Assembly: GCF_003352185.1 (NCBI RefSeq)
Contig: NZ_CP029608.1
Coordinates: forward strand, 868,001-932,000
DNA: 64,000 bases
Origin: Pseudomonas kribbensis
Lineage (GTDB): Bacteria > Pseudomonadota > Gammaproteobacteria > Pseudomonadales > Pseudomonadaceae
Reading direction: 5' to 3'
Shown piece after piece: positions 8,645 to 17,209 of the stretch (position 1 is its first letter; each line of letters starts with the position of its first letter). Both the position numbers and the translations under genes were made by a program. A model generated the notes under the pieces. That model was given only the letters and a program-made list of their open reading frames with translations, ran no database searches and was not told the origin of the DNA.

Positions 8645-9556
8645 GTGAAAGCCAGATCCGATGAGTTGCAGATTTTCGTCTGCGTGATCGAATGCGGTTC
8701 GATTTCCGCCGCCGCCGAGCAGGTCGGACAGACGCCGTCGGCGGTCAGCCGCACGCTGTCGCGGCTGGAAGCCAAGCTCGACACCACGCTGATCAACCGC
8801 ACCACACGGCGCATGGACCTGACCGAAGAAGGCAAGTATTTCTTCGAACAGGCCAAGCTGATCCTCGACCAGATGGATCAACTTGAAGAACGCCTGTCTT
8901 CACGTCAACAGACGCCATCGGGGCGACTGCGCATCAACGCCGCCTCGCCGTTCATGCTCCACGCCATCGTGCCGTACATCGACGAATTTCGGCGGCTGTA
9001 CCCGGACATCCAGCTCGAACTCAACAGCAATGACCTGATCATTGACCTGCTGGAACAAAGCACCGACGTCGCCATCCGCATCGGCACCCTAGCCGATTCA
9101 ACGTTGCATGCCCGGTCGCTCGGCTGCAGTCCGCTGCTGATCGTCGCCAGTCCTGCGTATCTGGAAAAACACGGTGCGCCGCTCCAGGTCGCCGATCTGA
9201 GCGAACACACCTTGCTCGGCTTCACCCAGAACGAAGGCCTCAACCAATGGCCGCTGCGCTATGTGCACGGTGACCGCTGGCCGATCACCCCGGCGATCAG
9301 CGCCTCCAGCGGCGAAACGGTTCGCCATCTGGCGCTGGAAGGCCAGGGCATTGCTTGCCTCTCGCATTTCATGACCATCGACGACATTCGCGCCGGGCGC
9401 CTCAAGGTGCTGCTGGCGGAATTCAACAGCGGTTATCGCCAGCCGATCAACGCGGTGTACTACCGCAACTCGCAGCTGGCGCTGCGCATCCAGTGCTTCC
9501 TGGATTTCATCCAGAGCAAACTGGCGGCTTACGCCAGCGCCGATTTCAAAGGCTGA
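8645..9556 (+). CDS. LysR-family transcriptional regulator
   Basis: 303-residue regulator with a GTG start preceded by GAGGA. Winged helix at residues 1-60 (SISAAAEQVGQTPSAVSRTL) and effector domain to the end. It belongs to the DsdC/CrgA-like group with NRTTRRMDLTEEG after the helix. It lies between mdaB and an epimerase gene on the same strand, with 103 bp before the latter. It may control either, but target and inducer are unknown. Confidence 0.88.
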   Translation: MKARSDELQIFVCVIECGSISAAAEQVGQTPSAVSRTLSRLEAKLDTTLINRTTRRMDLTEEGKYFFEQAKLILDQMDQLEERLSSRQQTPSGRLRINAASPFMLHAIVPYIDEFRRLYPDIQLELNSNDLIIDLLEQSTDVAIRIGTLADSTLHARSLGCSPLLIVASPAYLEKHGAPLQVADLSEHTLLGFTQNEGLNQWPLRYVHGDRWPITPAISASSGETVRHLALEGQGIACLSHFMTIDDIRAGRLKVLLAEFNSGYRQPINAVYYRNSQLALRIQCFLDFIQSKLAAYASADFKG

Positions 9557-9659
9557 TTCGTGACCCCTGCGCAACAGTGATTTGGTTGTGGGCGGGTTTT
9601 TCCACCGGGCCCGGCGGTCGATACTCGCTCCATCACTTATTCACGCAGGGAGTTTCTCC

Positions 9660-10553
9660 ATGAACGTATTCGTCACCGGCGCTGCCGGTTTTATCGGCGG
9701 CTCCATCGCCACCGGTCTGGTCCAGGCCGGCCACACCGTCACCGGTCTGGTGCGCAGCACCGAACAGGCCAATGAGCTGAAAGCACTGGGCATCACCCCG
9801 GTGATCGGCACCCTCGACGACAAGGCACTGCTGGCCGAACAGGCCCGCGCCGCCGACGCCGTGATCAACGCCGCCAGCAGCGACCATCGCGGCGCCGTCG
9901 AAGCCTTGCTCGATGCCCTGCGCGGCTCGAACAAAGTGTTCCTGCACACCAGCGGTTCGAGCATCGTCGGCGATGCCTCGGGCGGCAAATCCAGCGACGT
10001 CATCTACTTCGAAGACAACCTGCCGGAGCCGACCGTCGACAAGGCTGCACGAGTGGCCATCGACAATCTGATCCTCGCCGCAGCGAAGGACGGCGTGAAC
10101 TCGGCCGTCATCTGCAACACTCTGATCTACGGCCACAGCCTGGGCGTTAACCGTGACAGCGTGCAACTGCCGCGCCTGCTGAAACAGGCGCGCAAAAACG
10201 GCGTGGTGCGTCACGTCGGCACCGGTCAGAACATCTGGTCCAACGTGCACATCGAAGACGTGGTGTCGCTGTACCTGCTGGCCCTGACCAAAAACGTACC
10301 GGGCACCTTCTACTTCGTCGAAAGCGGCGAAGCGTCGTTCATCGACATGACCACCGCCATGGCCGCAGCCCTGAATCTGGGCGAGCCGCAAGACTGGCCG
10401 CTGAAAGACGCCGAAGCCGAGTGGGGCTACGAAATGGCCAACTACGGCCTGGGCTCCAACAGCCGGGTACGCGGCAAACACGCCCGCGAATTGCTGGGCT
10501 GGGCGCCGAAGCGTACTTCGGTGGTTGAATGGATTCGTAACGAAATGGTGTGA
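9660..10553 (+). CDS. NAD(P)-dependent epimerase/dehydratase-like short-chain reductase
   Basis: 297-residue Rossmann-fold extended SDR. The N-terminal dinucleotide motif is GAAGFIGG (residues 7-14). The tyrosine position is replaced by a VAIDNLIL stretch, so it is an atypical SDR of the NmrA/epimerase-like type. ATG 9660 follows CAGGGAG. A strong terminator follows. Substrate unknown. Confidence 0.8.
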   Translation: MNVFVTGAAGFIGGSIATGLVQAGHTVTGLVRSTEQANELKALGITPVIGTLDDKALLAEQARAADAVINAASSDHRGAVEALLDALRGSNKVFLHTSGSSIVGDASGGKSSDVIYFEDNLPEPTVDKAARVAIDNLILAAAKDGVNSAVICNTLIYGHSLGVNRDSVQLPRLLKQARKNGVVRHVGTGQNIWSNVHIEDVVSLYLLALTKNVPGTFYFVESGEASFIDMTTAMAAALNLGEPQDWPLKDAEAEWGYEMANYGLGSNSRVRGKHARELLGWAPKRTSVVEWIRNEMV

Positions 10554-10571
10554 GTCCACACACCGCACTTG

Positions 10572-10608
10572 AACCTGTGGGAGCCAACCGGCTCCCACAG
10601 GTTTTTTT
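10572..10608 (+). terminator. Intrinsic terminator after the epimerase gene
   Basis: Stem AACCTGTGGGAGCC / GGCTCCCACAGGTT with an AACC loop, followed by a T run. The stem resembles the GTGGGAGC-type repeats common in fluorescent pseudomonads. Confidence 0.9.
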
Positions 10609-10972
10609 ATGCCCCGGAAAAGAAGGACAGGGCATCGAGGCTCATCGAAACGTTCAGACATTTCCTACTAGTCTGATCCCCGCACAGACATGGCCAAGGC
10701 AGCTGGCCGGTTTGTAGGATAGCGGGCACCCACTGGTTGTCTGGCCATGAGGCCAGGTCGGTGGGTAACGCCCGTGGAATTTTTCTGCAAAAAGGAATTT
10801 GCGATGGCAATACGCACCTCTGCTGCCTGCTCGTAAAGGCATATCCCGGGCGAACCAGACGATTTCGCCTCCTCACGGTTCATGACACGGCGCCAAGCGC
10901 CCTGGCCGGAGCATTGCGCTCTTCGGTCACGGGCAAACTCATCCGCGAAATTGGCAAGAACAAGGAGTAGTT
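10609..10972 (+). other. Long leader/intergenic region upstream of the carbamoyltransferase operon
   Basis: 364 bp without a securely coding gene. It holds the hairpin at 10722-10775. A possible 10-codon leader peptide spans 10804-10836 (ATG after AAGGAATTTGCG). A further open frame ends with TAG at 10970, two bases before the carbamoyltransferase ATG. The length and structure suggest a regulated 5' leader. Confidence 0.5.
10722..10775 (+). ncRNA. Structured RNA element candidate in the leader of the carbamoyltransferase operon
   Basis: Three coaxial helices fold by eye. GCGGGC pairs with GCCCGT (one G-U), with a three-base AAC bulge on the 3' side. ACCCAC pairs with GTGGGT. An asymmetric internal loop (TGGTTGT opposite GTCG) leads to CTGGCC/GGCCAG capped by ATGA. 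No T run follows, so it is not an intrinsic terminator. It matches no riboswitch consensus that I remember. It could be a cis-regulatory RNA or an operator dyad. Confidence 0.45.
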
Positions 10973-12694
10973 ATGGTCATTTTGGGCATTACCAATAACG
11001 ATTTGTCGGGCGCTTGCCTGGTACGCGATGGTCAGATTCTCTCGGCAGTCAGCGAAGAGCGTTTCACCCGCATCAAGGACCACAAGATCTGGCCCGCCAA
11101 ATCCATCGAGTTTGTGTTGAGCCAGGCTGGCGTGTCGCTGGAAGATGTCGACTACGTGGCTTACGGATGGAATGCCGGTTTCAACGCCGATAAACACCTG
11201 GAGCTGTATTTCGACCGGATCGTCGAAGAGGTCCGGAACAACCCCGAAGGCCTGACGCAGTTCCGCCAGCGTGTCACCGATGAAGTCCGCAACGACAAAG
11301 AGAAGCGCGCCGAATTCGACCAGTACATCGCTGCCAATGGCTTGCTCGGCAAGGCTTACTACATCGATCACCACGAGTGCCATGCCCTTGGTGCCTATGT
11401 CTGCTCGCCGTTCGATGAAGCCTTGACCCTGACCTGTGACGGACGCGGCGACTTCCAGTCCCTGACTGTGACCTGGTACAGCCCGACCGAAACCACGGTG
11501 CTGCAGCGCGAAACCAGCATCGACAGCCTGGGTTACTTCTACGGCCGGATCACCCACTTGCTGGGCTACAAACCCAACCGGCATGAAGGCAAGGTCACGG
11601 GCTTGGCCGCGTTCGGCGACCCGCAGAAGTTGCTGGGGGTGATGCAGCAGATGATCCGTTTCGAAGACGGGCGCATCAAGGCGAGTTGCGGCGACCTGTT
11701 CGTGCCGTCCTACAACAACTACAGCGAATCACTGGAAACCCTGTTCTCCCGGGAAACCCCCGAGGACATCGCCGCCGCCGTGCAGCGCCACTCCGAAGAC
11801 TTGCTGGTGGCGGTCGTCAAACATCATCTGGAACAACGCGGCAGCACCAACCTGTGCCTGGCCGGCGGTGTGTTTGGCAACGTGAAACTCAACCAGCGCC
11901 TGCGCGAGATTCCCGGGGTGAAAAACGTCTACGTGCTGCCGTGCATGGGCGATGGCGGGCTGGCGCTGGCGGCGGCCGTCGGGGCGGCGTACCTGGAGAA
12001 TGGCACCCGCTTCAAGAACCCGGTAATGACCCTCGGCCCGGACTCGCGCAGCGTTTCGCAGAACATCAACCTGATCCATCGCGACTATCCCGAGCTCGGT
12101 TACCACACCCCGTCGAACATCATCGATGTGCTGACCGACGCACTGATGGAAAACCAGGTGCTGGGCATGTTCAAGGGCAAGATGGAGTTCGGCCCGCGTT
12201 CACTGTGCAACCGCAGCATCGTCTATCACGCGCAGGATGGCGAAGTGAACGACTGGCTGAACAAACGCATGCACCGCACCGAGTTCATGCCGTTCGGCCC
12301 GGTCACCGCCATCGAACAGGCCGCGGCCTGCTACGTCGGCTGGGATGAGGATCAAGTGGCGGCAGACACCATGACCATGACCTACGATTGTCATCCGCAG
12401 TTCAGCGAAGCCAGTCCGGCAGTCGTGCACATTGATGGTACGGCGCGGCCGCAGATCATTCGCCCTGAGCGTGATGCGTTCATGCATCGTCTGTTGAATG
12501 CCTGGCATGAGCGGACCGGTCAGGCGGCGTTGATCAACACCTCGTTCAATCGCCATGAAGAGCCGATCGTGTGTTCGCCTCAGGATGCGCTGGATGCGTT
12601 GAAAGAAGGGATGGTCGATCTGGTGGTGATGAGTGAGTCGCTGATTGTCTGGCGCAAAGGCAAAAACAGCTTCACCCAGCAACGCTTCGAATAA
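10973..12694 (+). CDS. NodU/CmcH-family O-carbamoyltransferase
   Basis: 573-residue enzyme expected to transfer a carbamoyl group from carbamoyl phosphate, via carbamoyl-AMP, to a hydroxyl of a small molecule or sugar. The N-terminal Kae1-like domain has VSEERFTRIKDHKIWP and the metal-binding H133-H134-x-x-H137 in DHHECHALGAYVCSPF. The nucleotide segment LCLAGGVFGNVKLNQRL follows. The C-terminal domain has KMEFGPRSLCNRSI and ALINTSFNRHEEPIVCSP. It is full length, with ATG after AAGGAG. It heads an operon with MFS, HAD, YdcF-like and D-aminoacylase genes. No polyketide or aminoglycoside genes are near, so the acceptor is unknown. Confidence 0.88.
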   Translation: MVILGITNNDLSGACLVRDGQILSAVSEERFTRIKDHKIWPAKSIEFVLSQAGVSLEDVDYVAYGWNAGFNADKHLELYFDRIVEEVRNNPEGLTQFRQRVTDEVRNDKEKRAEFDQYIAANGLLGKAYYIDHHECHALGAYVCSPFDEALTLTCDGRGDFQSLTVTWYSPTETTVLQRETSIDSLGYFYGRITHLLGYKPNRHEGKVTGLAAFGDPQKLLGVMQQMIRFEDGRIKASCGDLFVPSYNNYSESLETLFSRETPEDIAAAVQRHSEDLLVAVVKHHLEQRGSTNLCLAGGVFGNVKLNQRLREIPGVKNVYVLPCMGDGGLALAAAVGAAYLENGTRFKNPVMTLGPDSRSVSQNINLIHRDYPELGYHTPSNIIDVLTDALMENQVLGMFKGKMEFGPRSLCNRSIVYHAQDGEVNDWLNKRMHRTEFMPFGPVTAIEQAAACYVGWDEDQVAADTMTMTYDCHPQFSEASPAVVHIDGTARPQIIRPERDAFMHRLLNAWHERTGQAALINTSFNRHEEPIVCSPQDALDALKEGMVDLVVMSESLIVWRKGKNSFTQQRFE

Positions 12695-12758
12695 CGCAAG
12701 GATGGTTACAGGGCTCCGCTGGAGCCCTGCTCAGGAGTATCGAGCGTATGGTTGATTC

Positions 12759-13934
12759 ATGTATCTGATCTTTTTCGGGTTCTTTGCGGCAGAAGGGATC
12801 ATCTATCCGTTCTGGCCGACCTGGCTGAATTCGCTGGGTTTCAGCGCCAGCCAGATTGGTCTGCTGATCGCGGCGGTCTATTGGCCCCAGGTGGTGACCG
12901 GAGTGTTGATCACCTACGTGGCCGACTGGCGCGTGGACCAACTGCGGCTCGCGGCTTTTCTCGGTTTCTCGGCAGCGTTGTGTACGTTGCTGTTCTATTT
13001 CATGCCGGTGCACCTGTGGGGATTCGTGTGCCTGAGCATTCTGTTTGGCGGGCTGTGGATGGTGGTGTTGCCGCTGTCCGAGTCCTATCTGCTCAAGCGT
13101 GACAAGCAAGCCCTGCAGAACTATGGCTGGGTTCGCGCGGTGGGCTCTTCGGCCTTTATCCTGACATCGACCCTCGGCGGCCTGTTGTTTGCGCAGTACA
13201 GCCAGTCGTGGGTGCCGGTGGTGATTGCCGCGTGCATGTTGCTCACCGCGCTGGCGTGCTTGTGGCTGAAGCGTCAGGTCACGCTGGCGCCTCTGCAACC
13301 ACCCGAGCGTGCGACGAAGCGCCCCGACTGGAAGGCGCTGTTCGCCCAAAAGGGCCTGCTGATCGCGATTGCCGCCGCCAGTTTCATTCAACTGAGTCAC
13401 ACCCTGTACTTTTCCACGGCGTCGATCGGCTGGGGCGTGAAGGGCTACTCTTCAACCGCCATCGGGGTGTTCTGGTCAGTGGCCGTGATCGCGGAAATCA
13501 CCTATTTCGCGTTCTCCAACAAAGTCCTGTCGTTCTGTTCGCCGTTGTCCATCGTGATGTTTTCCAGTGTCTGCGCAGCGGCGCGCTGGGCGCTGTTTTC
13601 CGACAGCGATGCGGTGCCGGTGATCCTGTTGGGGCAATGCCTGCACGCCTTGAGTTTCGCGGCGTACCACTCGGCGATCATGCGCTGCATTCGCGACCAT
13701 GCCCCGCCAGACATCCAGGTGTTTACCCAGGGCGTCTATTACTCGCTGGCGGTTGCCTTGCCCATGGGTTTGGCCACACCCTTTGCCGGGTATCTGTACG
13801 AGACGCAGCCACAATGGTCCTGGTATGTCATGGCGCTGTTTGCCCTGATGGGGACCGTGCTGGCATTCATTGCTCACCAGAAAATGCGAAGTACAACCGA
13901 TGACACAACGAACGTTTACAGCCGTCTGCTTTGA
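12759..13934 (+). CDS. MFS transporter (HcaT/MFS_1-like)
   Basis: 391-residue integral membrane protein with about 12 hydrophobic segments. The start IFFGFFAAEGIIYPFWPTWL resembles the HcaT/nucleoside-symporter-like MFS group. The ATG at 12759 is the first usable start, since an ATG 11 bp upstream is in another frame and stops quickly. It lies 64 bp after the carbamoyltransferase and overlaps the start of the HAD gene by 35 bp. It probably moves the operon's substrate or product. Confidence 0.85.
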   Translation: MYLIFFGFFAAEGIIYPFWPTWLNSLGFSASQIGLLIAAVYWPQVVTGVLITYVADWRVDQLRLAAFLGFSAALCTLLFYFMPVHLWGFVCLSILFGGLWMVVLPLSESYLLKRDKQALQNYGWVRAVGSSAFILTSTLGGLLFAQYSQSWVPVVIAACMLLTALACLWLKRQVTLAPLQPPERATKRPDWKALFAQKGLLIAIAAASFIQLSHTLYFSTASIGWGVKGYSSTAIGVFWSVAVIAEITYFAFSNKVLSFCSPLSIVMFSSVCAAARWALFSDSDAVPVILLGQCLHALSFAAYHSAIMRCIRDHAPPDIQVFTQGVYYSLAVALPMGLATPFAGYLYETQPQWSWYVMALFALMGTVLAFIAHQKMRSTTDDTTNVYSRLL

Positions 13935-14607
13935 TATGGATGGCGTGCTGATCCAGTCGCGCCAGGTCATCGAACTAGCCTGGACCACGGTGGCGCGCAA
14001 GTACGGTGTGACGGTCGATCAGGCCTTCATCGACGATCACATTCACGGCCGCCCGGGTGGTTACACCCTGCAGGCCCTGTTTGGTCAGTTTGACGAGCAG
14101 CAGCGCGTGACCATCAAGCAGGAAGTCGATGCCATCGAAGAGGTTTCGATCTGCGCGCTGGTGCCGGGTGTCGCTGCGTTCATCGCCGGATTGACCGGGC
14201 GCGTGCCGCTGGCGCTGGTGACCAGCAGCTGGCGAGCGCGCGTCGACCACGTCCTGCAGCAACACGACCTGACGTCGGTTTTCGACTGCATCATCTGCCG
14301 CGATGATGTGCGCAGTGGCAAACCGGCTCCTGATCCCTATCGTCTGGCCGCCGCGCGACTGGAGCGTCAGAGCGATGAATGCCTGGTCTTCGAAGACTCG
14401 GTCAGCGGTGTGCAGTCGGCGGTCAGTAGCGGCGCGCTATGCATCGGTATCGGCGACGATCCGACGCTGAGCGCTCACGGGGCACTGCGGACGTACGCAG
14501 ATTTCACGGCGCTCCCGATCTCCCAGGGCGGGGTAGATACACACCTCTATGCTGACGGTGGATTGTTTATCAGCGGGCAGGTTGCCCAGAGGTTCGCACG
14601 CTCATGA
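13900..14607 (+). CDS. HAD-superfamily hydrolase (beta-phosphoglucomutase/phosphatase-like)
   Basis: 235 residues from ATG 13900, inside the end of the MFS gene. Motif I is CFDMDGVLIQS (nucleophile and general-acid aspartates), motif II is LVTSSW, motif III is the K in SGKPAPDPY, and motif IV is VFEDSVSG. The cap is the helical C1 type, as in phosphoglycolate or sugar-phosphate phosphatases. Its 3' end overlaps the next gene by ATGA, so the two are translationally coupled. The substrate is unknown, perhaps a phosphorylated intermediate of the carbamoyltransferase pathway. Confidence 0.85.
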   Translation: MTQRTFTAVCFDMDGVLIQSRQVIELAWTTVARKYGVTVDQAFIDDHIHGRPGGYTLQALFGQFDEQQRVTIKQEVDAIEEVSICALVPGVAAFIAGLTGRVPLALVTSSWRARVDHVLQQHDLTSVFDCIICRDDVRSGKPAPDPYRLAAARLERQSDECLVFEDSVSGVQSAVSSGALCIGIGDDPTLSAHGALRTYADFTALPISQGGVDTHLYADGGLFISGQVAQRFARS

Positions 14608-15242
14608 CGCCGACCTTGCGACACGCGACCGTCCTGTGGAATTTCCTCGGAGCAGGGCGCCAACACAACGATTGTGAGCTGATCGTGGTGTGCGGCTCCT
14701 ACGACCTGCGGGTCTGTGATTACGCCTGTCAGTTGCTGAAAAAAGGCGTCGCCCCACATCTGTTGTTCACCGGCAACACCGGCAACTGGACGAAGCATTT
14801 GTGGGAGCGCACCGAAGCCGATATTTTTGCGCAACGGGCCATGATTCAAGGTGTTTCGCCGGATCAATTCACCCTCGAATCCCGTGCCACCAACTTCGCC
14901 GAGAACATCGCGTTTGCCAGGGAGTTGTTCCCGGACGTGCGCCGGGCGACTTTCCTGACCAAGCCGAATTCGATCCGGCGCGTGGCGTTGACCTTGCCCG
15001 TCCAATGGCCAGGGCTTGAGGCCTGGGTGGATGCGCCGTCGTTCGGTTTTCCGGGGGAGGTCAGCAATCTGATCGGGGTCCTGGGGCTGATCGACGAAAT
15101 GGTCGGGGATATCCACCGGATCATGGTTTACCCTTCGCTGGGCTTTCAGGCCGAGCAGGTGATTCCCGAGGAAGTCGAGGCAGCCTGGTGCTACCTGATC
15201 GAACAGGGATTCGATCACCATTTGATCAAAGGCAGACACTGA
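14604..15242 (+). CDS. YdcF/SanA/ElyC-like (DUF218) protein
   Basis: 212-residue cytosolic Rossmann-like DUF218 protein. It carries ELIVVCGSYDLRVCDYA, then HLLFTGNTG and the conserved ESRATNFAENIAFARELF, which matches the family E-x(4)-N-x(2)-EN signature. E. coli YdcF was reported to bind S-adenosylmethionine; membrane members act in envelope metabolism. This one has no membrane segment. Start overlaps the HAD stop by ATGA and the D-aminoacylase begins 23 bp after its stop. Confidence 0.8.
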   Translation: MTPTLRHATVLWNFLGAGRQHNDCELIVVCGSYDLRVCDYACQLLKKGVAPHLLFTGNTGNWTKHLWERTEADIFAQRAMIQGVSPDQFTLESRATNFAENIAFARELFPDVRRATFLTKPNSIRRVALTLPVQWPGLEAWVDAPSFGFPGEVSNLIGVLGLIDEMVGDIHRIMVYPSLGFQAEQVIPEEVEAAWCYLIEQGFDHHLIKGRH

Positions 15243-15265
15243 CGCCGCTGCCGCCGGAGACTGAC

Positions 15266-16723
15266 ATGCTGTACGACACACTGATTCGCAACGCCCTGGT
15301 CATCGACGGCAGCAACACTCCCGGTTACGCCGCTGACGTGGCAATCCTCGATGGTCGCATCGCGCGCATCGGCGATCTGGGCGATGCCCGTGCCACCGAA
15401 GAGATCGACGCCGCCGGCCGCGTGCTGGCGCCGGGCTTCATCGACGTACACACCCACGACGACACCGTGGTGATCCGCCAGCCGCAGATGCTGCCCAAGC
15501 TCAGCCAGGGCGTGACCACGGTGATCGTCGGCAACTGCGGGATCAGTGCAGCCCCGGTCAGTCTCAAGGGTGATCCACCGGATCCGATGAACCTGCTCGG
15601 CACGGCGGCGGCGTTCGTTTATCCGCGTTTCAGCGATTACCGCGCGGCGGTCGAAGCGGCCAACACCACGCTGAACGTCGCGGCACTGGTGGGGCACACG
15701 GCGCTGCGCAGCAATCACCTCGATGACCTGTTTCGCACGGCGACCGACGATGAAATCGCCGCGATGCGCGAGCAGTTGCGTGAAAGCCTGGAGGCGGGCG
15801 CCCTTGGTTTATCCACAGGTCTGGCGTATGCGAGCGCGTTCTCGGCGTCCACCGATGAAGTCATGCAGCTGACTGAAGAATTGAACGCGTTCGGCGCCGT
15901 GTACACCACCCATCTGCGCAGTGAATTCGAACCGGTACTGGAGGCCATGGACGAAGCCTTTCGCATCGGCCGCCACGCCCGTTCGCCGGTGATCGTTTCC
16001 CACCTCAAGTGTGCCGGCGTGGGCAACTGGGGACGCAGCCCGCAGTTGCTCGCGTCGCTGGAGGAAGCGGCGAAAACCCACCCGGTCGGCTGTGATTGCT
16101 ACCCCTACGCGGCGAGTTCTTCGACGCTGGATCTGAAGCAGGTCACCGACGCCCACCGCATCACCATCACTTGGTCGACGCCGCACCCGGAAGTCAGCGG
16201 TCGCGACCTGACTGCCATCGCGGCCGAATGGACGATGCCACTGCTCGATGCCGCCAGACGCCTGCAACCGGCGGGTGCGGTGTATTACGGTATGGACGAG
16301 AAAGACGTGCGCCGGATCCTCGCCCATCCGCTGACGATGGTTGGCTCCGACGGCTTGCCGGAAGACCCGTTCCCCCATCCGCGCCTGTGGGGCGCTTTCC
16401 CACGGGTGCTCGGCCATTTCAGTCGCGACGTCGGCCTGTTTCCGCTGCACACCGCCGTGCACAAGATGACCGGTCTGTCGGCGGCGCGTTTCGGCTTGAA
16501 GGAGCGCGGCGAGATTCGCGAAGGACACTGGGCGGATCTGGTGTTGTTCGACCCGGCAACCGTGCATGACGTGGCGGACTTCAGCGACCCGCAACGGGCC
16601 GCGCAAGGTATCGATGGCGTGTGGATCAACGGCGTGCTGAGTTATCGCGAGGGGCAGGCCAACGGGCAAAGGGCAGGGCGGTTTCTGGCGCGTGAAGGTG
16701 ATCTGCGTGACAACTTTCACTGA
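15266..16723 (+). CDS. N-acyl-D-amino-acid deacylase (D-aminoacylase family amidohydrolase)
   Basis: 485-residue zinc amidohydrolase of the D-aminoacylase/dihydroorotase-like group, which hydrolyses N-acyl-D-amino acids. Motifs are FIDVHTHDD (HxH), IVGNCGIS (the metal-bridging Cys), THLRSE, VIVSHLKCAG and the catalytic Asp in MVGSDGLP. ATG 15266 follows GGAGACTGAC. It lies 23 bp behind the YdcF-like gene, so it probably ends the carbamoyltransferase operon. It might act on an N-carbamoyl or N-acyl product rather than simple acetyl-D-amino acids. Confidence 0.88.
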   Translation: MLYDTLIRNALVIDGSNTPGYAADVAILDGRIARIGDLGDARATEEIDAAGRVLAPGFIDVHTHDDTVVIRQPQMLPKLSQGVTTVIVGNCGISAAPVSLKGDPPDPMNLLGTAAAFVYPRFSDYRAAVEAANTTLNVAALVGHTALRSNHLDDLFRTATDDEIAAMREQLRESLEAGALGLSTGLAYASAFSASTDEVMQLTEELNAFGAVYTTHLRSEFEPVLEAMDEAFRIGRHARSPVIVSHLKCAGVGNWGRSPQLLASLEEAAKTHPVGCDCYPYAASSSTLDLKQVTDAHRITITWSTPHPEVSGRDLTAIAAEWTMPLLDAARRLQPAGAVYYGMDEKDVRRILAHPLTMVGSDGLPEDPFPHPRLWGAFPRVLGHFSRDVGLFPLHTAVHKMTGLSAARFGLKERGEIREGHWADLVLFDPATVHDVADFSDPQRAAQGIDGVWINGVLSYREGQANGQRAGRFLAREGDLRDNFH

Positions 16724-16840
16724 GTTTCGCGGATTGCGTCACAGTGATGGCACATTGCGATTAAAGAAAGCCATCACCGAGCCGAATTGCTGACATCTAC
16801 CCCGGCTACACTGCGGGGCCAATCAGTCAGGGAGCACCCC

Positions 16841-17209
16841 ATGAGCTTCGGCAAAACCACCCCGATCCTGCGGATTTTCGATGAAGCCAAGGCCTTGGAG
16901 TTCTATGTCGACTTCCTCGGTTTCAAGATCGATTGGCAGCATCGTTTCGAACCCGGTTTCCCGTTGTATCTGCAAGTCTCCCGGGGTGAATGTGTGCTGC
17001 ACCTGTCCGAGCATCATGGCGATGCAACACCGGGTTCGGCCCTGCGGATCGAGACCGATGAGCTGGAGGCCTTCCAGCAGCAGTTGATCGCCAAGAACTA
17101 CAAGTTCTCGCACCCGGGCATTCAGGCAATGCCGTGGGGCAGCCAGGACATGACCATCGCCGACCCGTTCGGCAATCGCCTGGTATTCACCAACGCGATC
17201 AGCCTCTAA
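16841..17209 (+). CDS. Glyoxalase/bleomycin-resistance superfamily protein
   Basis: 122-residue vicinal-oxygen-chelate fold protein of one beta-alpha-beta pair per half: TTPILRIFDEAKALEFYVDF, LYLQVSRGECVLHLSEHHGD and DMTIADPFGNRLVF. ATG 16841 is preceded by AGGGAGCACCCC. Its last bases overlap the end of the convergent araC-type gene. Function (lyase, dioxygenase or drug-binding) is not resolved. Confidence 0.85.
   Translation: MSFGKTTPILRIFDEAKALEFYVDFLGFKIDWQHRFEPGFPLYLQVSRGECVLHLSEHHGDATPGSALRIETDELEAFQQQLIAKNYKFSHPGIQAMPWGSQDMTIADPFGNRLVFTNAISL

Noticed and set aside
10722..10775. Intrinsic terminator or tRNA interpretation of the leader hairpin
   Set aside because: No T run follows the stem and no anticodon or T arm can be drawn; kept as a candidate regulatory RNA.
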